From assembly GCF_006716565.1 (NCBI RefSeq), contig NZ_VFPG01000001.1, forward strand, positions 1,798,001 through 1,862,000: a stretch of DNA of 64,000 nucleotides, written 5' to 3'. The stretch comes from Nocardia bhagyanarayanae. GTDB taxonomy: Bacteria > Actinomycetota > Actinomycetes > Mycobacteriales > Mycobacteriaceae. The notes under the pieces are model-generated. The model did no database searches. It saw only the letters and a list, made by a program, of their open reading frames with translations, and was not told the origin of the DNA. Position numbers and translations under genes: made by a program. Positions 1 to 8,232 of this stretch are shown here, piece by piece. Positions within the stretch are counted from its first letter, which is position 1. Each line of letters starts with the position of its first letter.

Positions 1-75
1 CTCGGCACCGCGCAGTTGCCTCGGAACAGCCAGCCCTTGCCGTCCGGCACGAGCTTCCGGGGTCACGACGGATAG
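1..75 (+). CDS. Possible 3' end of an upstream gene
   Basis: Frame 1 is open from the window edge for 24 codons and ends with a TAG at 73-75, eleven bases before the next gene. The tail is hydrophilic (Gln, Ser, Gly, Arg rich) and shows no recognisable motif. The tight spacing to the YibE/F gene and shared strand fit the last codons of an operon partner, but the piece is too short to exclude chance. Confidence 0.3.
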   Translation, partial: LGTAQLPRNSQPLPSGTSFRGHDG

Positions 76-86
76 ACAGGAACCCG

Positions 87-1367
87 GTGACCGACCACCA
101 TCATCACCACCACCACGATCACTCCGGCCCGATCGCGATCGGCGACACCGCCGCGCGCGTTGTGGTCGGGCTGCTCACCGTCATCGGCGTGCTCACCGTC
201 ATCGCCACGATCTGGCTGTGGCCCAGCCGTCAGCACGTCGAGATTCCGCTGCCGATGCAGAACGCGGGCGGCGGCGCCGTGGTGACCGAGGCGGGCACGG
301 TCATCGCGCAGGACGTCGGGCCGTGCGGCAGTCCGTCCATCGGCAAGGTGTTCGCCGACAAGCCCGAGCCCCCGCGCACCAACGCCTACACCTGCCAGCG
401 CAGCCTGATCACCATCGACTCCGGTCCGCACGAGGGCAACAAGACGCTGCTCGAAATCGCGCCGGGCCCTGGGCAACCCGATCTGCGCGCCGGTGACGAG
501 ATCCGGCTGGTCCGGCAGACCGATCCGAACGGCACGCCGCTCTACTCCTTCGAGGACTATTCGCGCGGGCTGCCGCTCACGCTGATCGCTCTCGCCTTCG
601 TGGTGGTGATCATCGTGGTGGCGCGCTGGCGCGGCCTGCGCGCGCTGATCGGTCTGGGATTCGCGTTCGCGGTGCTGGTGATGTTCCTGCTGCCCGCGCT
701 GCTGGACGGCAAGCCCGCGGTTCCGGTCGCGTTGACGGCCGGGTCGCTGATTCTCTACGCCGTGCTGTATCTCGCGCACGGCGTCAACCTGCGTACCAGT
801 TCCGCGCTGCTGGGCACGCTGTCGGCGATGCTGCTCGCGGCGGGGCTGTCCTGGCTGGTGATCGAGATGACCAGTCTCACCGGTCTGTCCGAGGAACAGA
901 ACACCAACGTCGCCACCTATATCGAGCACGTCAGCATCACCGGCCTGCTGCTCGCGGGCTTCATCATCGGCTCGCTCGGTGTGCTCAACGACGTCACCAT
1001 CACCCAGGCCTCGGCCGCCTTCGAGCTGGCCGCATTGGACGAATCCGCCTCGCGCCGCGAGGTTTTCGCGGCCGCCATGCGGGTCGGCCGTGACCACATC
1101 GCCAGCACCGTCTACACCCTCGTGCTCGCCTACGCCGGTGGTGCGCTGCCGCTGCTGCTGCTGTTCAGCGTGGCGGGCCGCTCGATCCGCGACGTGCTCG
1201 CAGGCGACGCGGTCGCCATCGAGATCGCGCGATCCTCGGTCGGTGGCATCGCGCTGGCCCTTTCGGTGCCGCTGACCACCGGCATCGCGGCACTGCTCGC
1301 GCGGCCGTTCGGCCACAAGAAGGTGGCAGCGCCCGCGCCTCGGCACGGGCGGCATTCGCGGGTGTGA
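87..1367 (+). CDS. YibE/F-family integral membrane protein
   Basis: This 426-residue protein starts at GTG 87. The N-terminus has seven consecutive histidines followed by Asp-His, then a membrane segment at about residues 24-45. An extracytoplasmic domain of about 110 residues with two cysteines follows, then a hydrophobic C-terminal half with about seven membrane segments, including a stretch ending in a Leu-Gly-Val-Leu-Asn-Asp-Val motif and a Gly-Gly-Ala-Leu-Pro-Leu-Leu-Leu-Leu segment that are typical of YibE/F proteins. The family has no settled function; transport has been suggested. The His-rich head could bind metal, but that is inference. The gene may be the last of an operon entering the window from the left. 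Confidence 0.85.
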   Translation: MTDHHHHHHHDHSGPIAIGDTAARVVVGLLTVIGVLTVIATIWLWPSRQHVEIPLPMQNAGGGAVVTEAGTVIAQDVGPCGSPSIGKVFADKPEPPRTNAYTCQRSLITIDSGPHEGNKTLLEIAPGPGQPDLRAGDEIRLVRQTDPNGTPLYSFEDYSRGLPLTLIALAFVVVIIVVARWRGLRALIGLGFAFAVLVMFLLPALLDGKPAVPVALTAGSLILYAVLYLAHGVNLRTSSALLGTLSAMLLAAGLSWLVIEMTSLTGLSEEQNTNVATYIEHVSITGLLLAGFIIGSLGVLNDVTITQASAAFELAALDESASRREVFAAAMRVGRDHIASTVYTLVLAYAGGALPLLLLFSVAGRSIRDVLAGDAVAIEIARSSVGGIALALSVPLTTGIAALLARPFGHKKVAAPAPRHGRHSRV

Positions 1368-1447
1368 GGGGGACGATGCGCGCGTGTTCGGTGACGCGCA
1401 TCGCTCGGAACGGCGTGCAAACCCCCGTTCAGCGCGCCACGGAGGGT

Positions 1448-2881
1448 TCAGCGCTGCTGTGGCGGGGGCGGGGGGAAGGGGAAGACCTCGGGTGGGATGG
1501 TCGGCACCACGATCGGCGGGAGGCCGGGGACGACGAAGGTGTTCGGTCCCTGGGTCGGCGGTGCGGTCGTGGTCGTCTGGCGGCGCGGGGGCGGTGCGGC
1601 GAGCGATTCCTCGGTCTCCGTCGTGGTGGCCGGTGCGACCGCGATCTGCGGATCGAGGGTGGTGGTGCGCGGCACGCCGCTCGGCGAGACCGACGTGGAC
1701 CCCTCGCTGCTCTGCGAATCCCGTTCCAGCACTTGGGGTCCGTAGCCCAGGCCCAGTCCGATCGCGGCGACGACGGCCAACGCGCTGACGGTCAGCACGG
1801 CGCCGTTCAGTTCGCGCTTCTCGCGGCGGCGCGGGTTGGCGGCGAGCCAGTCGTCGGCGAGACCGTCGATATCGTCGATGTCGTCCGGCTGCGGCTTGCC
1901 TTTCGGGCGCTTCGGGCGGCGCTTGGGCGGCGCGGACAGCCAGGCCGGTGAGAGATCCTCGTCGTGGTAGCCGCCCACGGGCGCCTGGTTCGGGGCGGGG
2001 CTGGGCTGACCGACCGGAGCCGCGGGGCGGACCGGTCGCGCGAGCAGCGCCGCGCCGCGGGCGACCACCGTCTCCGGGCTCTCCGGCACGATGACCGGCA
2101 CGCCCATCCACCGCTCGAGCACCTTGCCGATCAGCGGAATCCTGGCGCAACCGCCGATCGCGAGCACACCGTGCACCGGACGATCGGAGCGCACGATCAC
2201 ATCCCGCGTCATCCGTGCCGACGACTCGATGGCCAGCATGATCAGCGATTCGAAGTTCTCCTGCGCGAGCAGCACCAGTCCCTGCTCGCTGGGCAACGCG
2301 ACCGCGGTATTGCTGGACAGCTGTTCCTTGGCCTCCCGGCACAGCGCGTCCAGCGCGGCGAGCCCCGCCGGGTCCTGCGGATGCGCGATGCGGCCCGAGG
2401 CGATCTGCTGTTCGCGGATCAGCGAATCCAGGTAGTCGCCGCTGATGTCGCTGGTGCGCTCGCTGTGCCTGACCTCCCTGGTCTGGGTGTCGACCACGCT
2501 CACCGAGAGTCCGGTGCTGCCGAGGTCGTAGACCACCAGCGAGGAGATGCCACGGATATCGCCGGTGGCTTGGGCGAATTCGAGCGCGGCGAAGACCTCG
2601 GGAACCAGCTCGTAGTTCGTGATCTGCTGGCGCGCCATGGCGGCGCGGACCGCCCTGGCCTGCTGTTCGCTGCGATAGGCGAACGCGGTCGCGCCGATCT
2701 GGTGGGTGGCCAGCGTGACGCCGACCGCCTCGGCGGCGAGTTCTTCCGCGTGATGGTGGGTCACCGTGATGGTCTGCAAGTCGAACGCGTCGGGAGTGAC
2801 GTGGCCGGGGGGATTACCGGCGTGTGGTCGCGCCATACGGACAGCGCCGGCCCCCACCGAAACTCCCAATACCGAACTCAT
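1448..2881 (-). CDS. Membrane-anchored Hsp70-like (actin-fold) protein
   Basis: About 477 residues from ATG 2881 (a GTG at 2902 is an alternative). The first 300 residues keep the Hsp70/actin ATPase plan: a phosphate-2-like segment (Val-Val-Tyr-Asp-Leu-Gly-Ser-Thr-Gly) near residue 125 and an adenosine-like segment (Ala-Ile-Gly-Gly-Cys-Ala-Arg-Ile-Pro) near 265. The phosphate-1 loop at the N-terminus is degenerate (Val-Ser-Val-Gly-Ala-Gly). There is no peptide-binding domain. Instead come a Pro/Lys/Arg-rich linker, one membrane segment near residues 370-390, and a Thr/Pro-rich outer tail ending in a polyproline run. It is one of three such proteins in the window (see 18809-19942 and 22539-24323). 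Substrate and ATPase activity are unknown. Confidence 0.75.
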   Translation of the reverse strand: MSSVLGVSVGAGAVRMARPHAGNPPGHVTPDAFDLQTITVTHHHAEELAAEAVGVTLATHQIGATAFAYRSEQQARAVRAAMARQQITNYELVPEVFAALEFAQATGDIRGISSLVVYDLGSTGLSVSVVDTQTREVRHSERTSDISGDYLDSLIREQQIASGRIAHPQDPAGLAALDALCREAKEQLSSNTAVALPSEQGLVLLAQENFESLIMLAIESSARMTRDVIVRSDRPVHGVLAIGGCARIPLIGKVLERWMGVPVIVPESPETVVARGAALLARPVRPAAPVGQPSPAPNQAPVGGYHDEDLSPAWLSAPPKRRPKRPKGKPQPDDIDDIDGLADDWLAANPRRREKRELNGAVLTVSALAVVAAIGLGLGYGPQVLERDSQSSEGSTSVSPSGVPRTTTLDPQIAVAPATTTETEESLAAPPPRRQTTTTAPPTQGPNTFVVPGLPPIVVPTIPPEVFPFPPPPPQQR

Positions 2882-3027
2882 CAACTGCCCATCTCGTTTC
2901 ACGCTTCACGACAAAGCGAGTTCGCGTCGCCAAGGACGCGACCCGCTCCCGGGACCCTACCGGCGGCGCTCAGTCGCACACGAGGCAGGCAGGATCGGGG
3001 GATCCGGCGCGGCCTCGCCAGGCAACT

Positions 3028-4350
3028 CTACGGTGTGCCGAGTCCGGCGTACACCCATCCCGCCTCTCTCCAGGTGGCACGATTGAGACAGTTGCGACCG
3101 TCGATGATCGACTTACCGCGCACCACCCGATCGAGATCTCGCGGACGCAGCGCCGTGAACTCGTCCCACTCGGTGAGCACGAGGACCACGTCGGCGCGGT
3201 CGCACGCCTCGGCCACCGAGGTCGCGTAGTTCAGGGTGGGGAAGACCCGGCGCGAATTCTCCAGCGCCTTCGGGTCGTACACGGTCACCACCGCGCCGTG
3301 CAGCTGGATCATGCCCGCGACGTTCAGCGCGGGGGAGTCGCGCACGTCGTCGGATTCCGGTTTGAATGCCGCGCCGAGCACCGCGACGTTCGCGCCGAGC
3401 AGCGAACCGCCGCAGGCCTTCGCGGCCATGTCCACCACTTTGGTGCGACGGCGCATGTTGATGTTGTCGACCTCACGCAGGAACGCGACGGCGTGGTCCG
3501 CGCCGAGTTCGCCGGAGCGCGCCATGAAGGCCCGGATGTCCTTGGGCAGACAGCCGCCGCCGAAACCCAAGCCCGCGTTGAGGAATCGGCGACCGATACG
3601 CGCGTCGTAGCCGAGCGCGTCGGCGAGCACGGTGACGTCGGCGCCGGTCGCCTCGCATACTTCCGAGACCGCGTTGATGAACGAGATCTTCGTCGCCAGA
3701 AAGGCGTTCGCGGAGACCTTCACCAATTCCGCGGTGGCCAGATCGGTCAGCAGGAAGGGGACCTCGGCCGCGATGAGATCGGCGTAGATCTCGCGCACCA
3801 GGTCCTCGACCCAGGCGGCGTTGTCCCTGGCGTGGTCGACGCCGAGCACCAGGCGGTCGGGGCGCAGCGTGTCCTGCACGGCGAAACCCTCACGCAGGAA
3901 CTCCGGATTCCACGCCACTTCGACGTCGGTGCTCGCGAGATCCCGAGCGCGCGCGCCGAGCGCGGCCGCGGTGCCAACCGGAACGGTCGACTTGCCGATC
4001 AGCACCGAGGGCCGCTCCAGCATCGGCGCGAGCGTATCCACCACGGCGTGCACGTATTTCAGGTCGGCGGCGTACTCGCCTTTCTTCTGCGGCGTGCCGA
4101 CGCCGAGGAAATGCACGTCGGCGTGCGCGGCAGCCTCCGGATAGGACGTGGTGAACCTGAGCCTGCCCGCGTCGAGATTCCGGCGCAGCACCTCCTCGAG
4201 GCCGGGCTCGTAGAACGGCACCACGCCGTCGGACAGCTTCGCCACCTTGCCCGGATCGACGTCCACCCCGATCACGTCGTGCCCGAGCTCGGCCATGCAG
4301 GCGGCGTGCGTGGCCCCCAGGTACCCGGTTCCGAAGACTGTGCATCGCAT
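3028..4350 (-). CDS. udgA: UDP-glucose 6-dehydrogenase
   Basis: The 440-residue product oxidises UDP-glucose to UDP-glucuronate with two NAD+, supplying uronic acid for cell-envelope or capsule sugars. Start ATG 4350 gives the family N-terminus Met-Arg-Cys-Thr-Val-Phe-Gly-Thr-Gly-Tyr-Leu-Gly, which is the NAD-binding Rossmann loop; a GTG seven codons upstream is less likely. The catalytic cysteine lies in the segment Gly-Phe-Gly-Gly-Gly-Cys-Leu-Pro-Lys-Asp near residue 262, and the motif Gly-Lys-Ser-Thr-Val-Pro-Val-Gly-Thr is present. From memory, the sequence is close to M. tuberculosis Rv0322 (UdgA). It is transcribed away from the DUF218 gene at 4489. Confidence 0.93.
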   Translation of the reverse strand: MRCTVFGTGYLGATHAACMAELGHDVIGVDVDPGKVAKLSDGVVPFYEPGLEEVLRRNLDAGRLRFTTSYPEAAAHADVHFLGVGTPQKKGEYAADLKYVHAVVDTLAPMLERPSVLIGKSTVPVGTAAALGARARDLASTDVEVAWNPEFLREGFAVQDTLRPDRLVLGVDHARDNAAWVEDLVREIYADLIAAEVPFLLTDLATAELVKVSANAFLATKISFINAVSEVCEATGADVTVLADALGYDARIGRRFLNAGLGFGGGCLPKDIRAFMARSGELGADHAVAFLREVDNINMRRRTKVVDMAAKACGGSLLGANVAVLGAAFKPESDDVRDSPALNVAGMIQLHGAVVTVYDPKALENSRRVFPTLNYATSVAEACDRADVVLVLTEWDEFTALRPRDLDRVVRGKSIIDGRNCLNRATWREAGWVYAGLGTP

Positions 4351-4452
4351 GATCGATTGGTAAGCCCCCACGATGGCCGCGCCACGTCAGCGAGGCAAGG
4401 GTCTCGGCAACAGCAGATGTACAGGTGGAAACAGCTCCTGCTCGGCGGCGGT

Positions 4453-4489
4453 GACCTGCGGTGATGTGGTGCCGATACGATCGGGGGCG
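4453..4489 (+). promoter_or_regulatory. Probable promoter giving a leaderless DUF218 mRNA
   Basis: A TACGAT hexamer at 4476-4481 lies seven bases before the GTG at 4489 and no purine-rich ribosome site separates them beyond a GGGGG run. A weak -35-like GACCTG sits 17 bases upstream. Transcription would begin at or next to the start codon. Confidence 0.4.
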
Positions 4490-5025
4490 TGCGACGACGT
4501 TCGGTGACCCGTGCCGTGATCGGTCTCGTCGCCGTGCTCGTCGTCGCTGTCGTCGCGCTCTGGCCGGTCTATGTCCGGCCGCGCACCGACCCGCCCGCGG
4601 CGGCCGACGCGATCCTGGTGCTCGGCGGCGCGCACGACGGCCGCGAGCAGCTCGGCCTGCGCCTGGCCGCGGCGGGTTACGCGCCGCGGGTGCTGTTCTC
4701 CGACCCCTACGAGTACAGCGCGCGGATGAACCGCATCTGTCACGGCGGTTACCGCTTCGACGTCATCTGCTTCGACCCGTCCCCGCGCACCACCCGCGGC
4801 GAGGGACGCGAGCTCGCTCGCCGGGCGCGCGCCGAAGGATGGCGCCGCGTCATCGTCGTCACCTTCACCCCGCACATCTCCCGCGCCCGGTTCGTTCTCG
4901 AAAAGTGTTGGGACGGTGAACTTCTCTTCGTCGATCCGGAACCGGATCTCTCGGTGTTCCGGTGGGCGTACGACTACGTCTACCAGTCGGCGGGGTATGC
5001 GAAGGCCGTCTTCGAGGACTGCTGA
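4489..5025 (+). CDS. DUF218 (ElyC/SanA/YdcF-like) membrane protein
   Basis: 178 residues starting at GTG 4489. A single N-terminal membrane segment (about residues 8-27) anchors a DUF218 domain, recognisable from Asp-Ala-Ile-Leu-Val-Leu-Gly-Gly-Ala near residue 40 and the central Thr-Arg-Gly-Glu-Gly-Arg-Glu segment followed by a hydrophobic strand ending Thr-Phe-Thr-Pro-His. Members such as ElyC and SanA affect envelope integrity and peptidoglycan or lipid-carrier metabolism in Enterobacteria; the precise role here is unknown. It stands alone between the divergent udgA and a lipoprotein gene that has its own promoter. Confidence 0.75.
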   Translation: MRRRSVTRAVIGLVAVLVVAVVALWPVYVRPRTDPPAAADAILVLGGAHDGREQLGLRLAAAGYAPRVLFSDPYEYSARMNRICHGGYRFDVICFDPSPRTTRGEGRELARRARAEGWRRVIVVTFTPHISRARFVLEKCWDGELLFVDPEPDLSVFRWAYDYVYQSAGYAKAVFEDC

Positions 5026-5062
5026 TCGTTCGGCCGGTGTCCGTTGGCCGATCTTCCGGCAC

Positions 5063-5091
5063 TTGTTGGTGACACCCACAACTGTTATCGT
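5063..5091 (+). promoter_or_regulatory. Sigma-A-like promoter of the lipoprotein gene
   Basis: TTGTTG at 5063-5068 and TATCGT at 5086-5091 are separated by exactly 17 bases. The predicted transcript starts near 5098, leaving a leader of about 45 bases with a GAAAGGG ribosome site before ATG 5143. Confidence 0.5.
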
Positions 5092-5142
5092 TGGGCGCTC
5101 CCACGTTGGACGAACCAACAAAATTGTCGAAAGGGCCGTTCG

Positions 5143-5685
5143 ATGAACAAGCTCCGCCGCGCACTTCCGATCCTCGCGTTGCCGTTGGCGCTGCTGGCCA
5201 CCGCATGTTCGACCGGCGCCACCGCGACCGAGGACGACTCCACCCGGCGTCAGCTGCGAGAACTGCTGGACCGCAACAAGATCCATGCCCTGGTCGACCG
5301 TCTCGCGGCCGCGCTCGGCGAAGGGCGATTCGACACTTTCGACAAGATCTACACCGCCGACGTGTACGCCAAGTCTCCCGGCGGTGAGGTGCGAGGACGT
5401 GACGCCGTGATCGCGCTGATCAGCCGGAACCATTCGAACGAACACCGGCAGCCGCACTACATCAGCAACGTGCAGATCGACCTGGCGGGCGATCGCGCGG
5501 CGGTCCGGGCGAACGCGGTCCTCGCCATCGTTCCGGTATCCACCGCGGACGGCAAGTTCGCACCGGAACCCCTGTTCACGTCGGGCGGGGCCTACCGCTT
5601 CGACGCCGTCCGAACCCCCGAAGGCTGGCGATTCGCGCGCGTCGAAACCGCGCCCGTCTGGGCTATGGGCACGCTGCCGTCCTGA
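5143..5685 (+). CDS. Secreted lipoprotein with NTF2/SnoaL-like domain
   Basis: 180 residues from ATG 5143, chosen because a GAAAGGG ribosome site lies seven bases upstream and the new N-terminus is a lipoprotein signal: Lys-Leu-Arg-Arg, a hydrophobic stretch and a lipobox-like Leu-Ala-Thr-Ala-Cys near residue 24. The mature part is a single SnoaL/NTF2-like alpha+beta cone: a helical start around Leu-Arg-Glu-Leu-Leu-Asp-Arg, the Tyr-Thr-Ala-Asp-Val-Tyr strand, Gly-Arg-Asp-Ala-Val, and a C-terminal Gly-Trp-Arg-Phe-Ala-Arg-Val strand. Such domains bind small ligands or act as isomerases; the ligand is not predictable. It would be anchored on the outer face of the cytoplasmic membrane. Confidence 0.75.
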   Translation: MNKLRRALPILALPLALLATACSTGATATEDDSTRRQLRELLDRNKIHALVDRLAAALGEGRFDTFDKIYTADVYAKSPGGEVRGRDAVIALISRNHSNEHRQPHYISNVQIDLAGDRAAVRANAVLAIVPVSTADGKFAPEPLFTSGGAYRFDAVRTPEGWRFARVETAPVWAMGTLPS

Positions 5686-5773
5686 TCGGCCCGACTCTGC
5701 CTCGTTTCTTCCCTCGGTAACGCGACCGAGTCGATCTTCGATCAGGTCCGCGAGACGAGCGTCAGGGGAGGGT

Positions 5774-6820
5774 ATGGGATACCACCGGAACGGTTTACGG
5801 GTCGCGTTGGCGGCGTTGGTGAGTGCCGCGGTGATCGGGGGTGGGGTGGCCTGGGCCGAGCCGGTGAGCAGTCCGGGGGTGGTGGCGACCTCGGTACGGT
5901 CGGCGGATGGGTCGTACATCGAGAAGGTGGAGGTGCAGGACGGCCGGAATGTGCGGCTGCTGGTGCACTCCGCGGCGATGAACAAGACCTATCCGGTGGA
6001 TGTGCTTCGGCCCGAGGATGTTTCGGAGCCCAGGCCGGTGCTGTATCTGCTCAACGGCGCGGGTGGCGGTATCGATCTCGCGACCTGGAAGCGCAACACC
6101 GACGCGCTGGAGTTCTTGGCGGACAAGAACATCAACGTCGTGCAGATCATCGGCGGACCGTTCAGCTTCTACACCGACTGGGTGCGCGAGGACCCGGTGC
6201 TCGGTGTGAACAAATGGCAGACATTCGTCAACGAGGAACTGCCGCCGCTGGTGGACGCGGCGCTCGGTAGCAATGGCGTCAACGCCATCGCGGGGCTTTC
6301 GATGGCGGGCACGTCGGTGCTGAACATGGCCATCGCCAAGCCGGGCCATTTCCGCAGCGTGGCCGTCTACAGCGGCATCGCCCAGACCAGCGACCCCATC
6401 GGTCAGCGCATGGTGCGCGCGACGGTCGAGATCTGGGGCGGTGGCGACACCCGCAACATGTGGGGCGCCGTCGACGACCCGCTCTGGGCGGCCAACGATC
6501 CGATCCTGAACGCCGAGAAACTGCGCGGCACAAATATTTTCGCCTCCACCGGCAACGGCATCCCCGGTATCTACGACCAGCCGGGCGGAGAGTTCCGCCT
6601 CGAACCGCCGGAGGAAACCCCGAAGACCGTCGCCATCGGCGGCGTCATCGAGGCGGGCGTCAACTGGTCCACCCGCAACCTGAACAACCGCCTCAACCAA
6701 CTCGGCATCCCCGCCACCTTCGTCTACCGCGACACCGGCACCCACTCCTGGGGTTACTGGCAGGACGACCTCAAGTCCTCCTGGCCGGTCCTCGCCAAGG
6801 GCCTCTACAGCGCGCCGTAG
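5774..6820 (+). CDS. Secreted antigen-85-like esterase/mycolyltransferase
   Basis: 348 residues, ATG 5774 after a GGGGAGGG ribosome site. A signal peptide ends around Ala-Trp-Ala near residue 28. The alpha/beta-hydrolase nucleophile is Ser176 in Gly-Leu-Ser-Met-Ala-Gly, and a histidine in Gly-Thr-His-Ser-Trp-Gly-Tyr-Trp close to the C-terminus completes the triad, as in antigen 85 proteins. The oxyanion segment Leu-Leu-Asn-Gly-Ala-Gly-Gly-Gly and the Trp-Lys-Arg-Asn-Thr-Asp stretch also fit this family. Antigen 85 enzymes move mycolic acids between trehalose and arabinogalactan; Nocardia have many paralogues, and some are only esterases. The exact substrate is open. Confidence 0.8.
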   Translation: MGYHRNGLRVALAALVSAAVIGGGVAWAEPVSSPGVVATSVRSADGSYIEKVEVQDGRNVRLLVHSAAMNKTYPVDVLRPEDVSEPRPVLYLLNGAGGGIDLATWKRNTDALEFLADKNINVVQIIGGPFSFYTDWVREDPVLGVNKWQTFVNEELPPLVDAALGSNGVNAIAGLSMAGTSVLNMAIAKPGHFRSVAVYSGIAQTSDPIGQRMVRATVEIWGGGDTRNMWGAVDDPLWAANDPILNAEKLRGTNIFASTGNGIPGIYDQPGGEFRLEPPEETPKTVAIGGVIEAGVNWSTRNLNNRLNQLGIPATFVYRDTGTHSWGYWQDDLKSSWPVLAKGLYSAP

Positions 6821-6911
6821 GTCCGCGCCGTCGACATCCTCCGGGTCCTTGTGCGGGCGGCGGGACCAAAGACCGGGTCTTGTCTCTAAACTGCGGGCAG
6901 GGTGCTTCAGT

Positions 6912-6965
6912 TTGATTTCCCGGTGGTGGGCGTCCTACATTGGGGTCATGTTGGCCGGTGGCCAA
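6912..6965 (+). promoter_or_regulatory. Promoter with 15-bp dyad ahead of acyl-CoA dehydrogenases
   Basis: TTGATT at 6912-6917 and TACATT at 6936-6941 are 18 bases apart. A perfect dyad, TTGGCC-GGT-GGCCAA, lies at 6951-6965, immediately after the expected start point, where a bound repressor would block transcription. TetR-type regulators of acyl-CoA pathways often use such sites; the regulator is not adjacent. Confidence 0.45.
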
Positions 6966-7002
6966 TAGTGGTGCACCGTGGCATACCCCGCCGGGAGGAC
7001 AG

Positions 7003-8232
7003 ATGGATTACGACTGGTCAGCGGCCGATCTGGCCTTTCGGGACGAGGTGCGGGGATTTCTCGACGCGAAGCTGACGCCGGAGTTGCGGCGGGCCGGGCG
7101 GCTGGCGACGAGCGTCTATCCGGACCACGAGGCCAGCATGGAGTGGCAGCACATTCTGCACGAACGGGGGTGGGCGGCGCCGCACTGGCCGGTGGAGCAC
7201 GGCGGATGCGACTGGAGCCTGACCCAGCACTACATCTTCAGCCGGGAATCGACACTCGCCGGCGCGCCGACGCTGTCGCCGATGGGCATCAGAATGGTCG
7301 CGCCCGCCATCATCGCGTTCGGCACGCCCGAACAGAAGGCCTTCTACCTGCCGCGCATCCTCACCGGCGAGATCTTCTTCTGCCAGGGCTACTCCGAACC
7401 GGAAGCGGGCTCGGACCTGGCCTCGCTCAGCATGGCGGCGATCGACGACGGCGACGATTTCATCTGCACCGGAAGCAAGATCTGGACCACGCACGCCACC
7501 GAGGCCAACTGGATCTTCTGCCTGGTGCGTACCTCGCGCACGGGCAAGAAACAACAGGGCATCACCTTCCTGCTCATCGACATGAACACCCCGGGCATCG
7601 AGATCCGGCCGCTGGTCATGACCTCCGGCGAGCAGGTGCAGAACCAGGTGTTCTTCGACAACGTCCGGGTGCCCAAGAGCAACGTGCTCGGTCGCATCGA
7701 CGACGGCTGGACCGTGGCGAAGTACCTGCTCGTGCACGAGCGCGGCGGCGCGGCGGCGCCGATGTTGCAGGTCATGGGTCAGGAGCTGGCCGAGGCGGCG
7801 GCGCGACAGCCCGGGCCGGACGGTACTCCGCTCATCGACGATCCCGGCTTCGCTCTGCGTTTGGCCGACGCCAGGATTCGCACCGACGTGCTGGAAGTGC
7901 TGGAATATCGGACGATTTCGGCGATGGCGCAGGGCAAGGACCCGGGCCCGGCCTCGTCGATGCTGAAAATCCTCGCGACCGAGTTGAGTCAGCAGCTGAC
8001 CGAACTCGCGCTGGACGCCGCGGGCACGGTCGGACGCGTCTACCAGCCGCATGCCACCGCGCCGGGCGGGCCGATCGCCGAATTCACGCCGCCCGCGGAC
8101 GGTTACCACAGCGGCGACGACTGGCAGGCCGTCGCGCCGCTGCGCTACTTCAACGACCGCGCCGGATCGATCTACGCCGGTAGCAACGAGATTCAGCGAA
8201 ACATCCTCGCCAAAGCAGCATTGGGGCTCTGA
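7003..8232 (+). CDS. Acyl-CoA dehydrogenase, subunit 1 of a pair
   Basis: 409 residues from ATG 7003, preceded by GGGAGGAC; an upstream ATG at 6940-range would add an unrelated head. It has the three-domain acyl-CoA dehydrogenase fold: an N-terminal helical domain, the FAD-contacting Tyr-Ser-Glu-Pro-Glu-Ala-Gly-Ser-Asp segment near residue 132, a beta domain, and the C-terminal Tyr-Ala-Gly-Ser-Asn-Glu-Ile-Gln-Arg-Asn motif. The usual catalytic Tyr-Glu-Gly-Thr is Tyr-Ala-Gly-Ser here, so the base must lie elsewhere, as in the heteromeric FadE pairs of sterol and fatty-acid side-chain degradation. The stop overlaps the next start (TGATG), pointing to translational coupling and a mixed tetramer. 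Confidence 0.9.
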   Translation: MDYDWSAADLAFRDEVRGFLDAKLTPELRRAGRLATSVYPDHEASMEWQHILHERGWAAPHWPVEHGGCDWSLTQHYIFSRESTLAGAPTLSPMGIRMVAPAIIAFGTPEQKAFYLPRILTGEIFFCQGYSEPEAGSDLASLSMAAIDDGDDFICTGSKIWTTHATEANWIFCLVRTSRTGKKQQGITFLLIDMNTPGIEIRPLVMTSGEQVQNQVFFDNVRVPKSNVLGRIDDGWTVAKYLLVHERGGAAAPMLQVMGQELAEAAARQPGPDGTPLIDDPGFALRLADARIRTDVLEVLEYRTISAMAQGKDPGPASSMLKILATELSQQLTELALDAAGTVGRVYQPHATAPGGPIAEFTPPADGYHSGDDWQAVAPLRYFNDRAGSIYAGSNEIQRNILAKAALGL

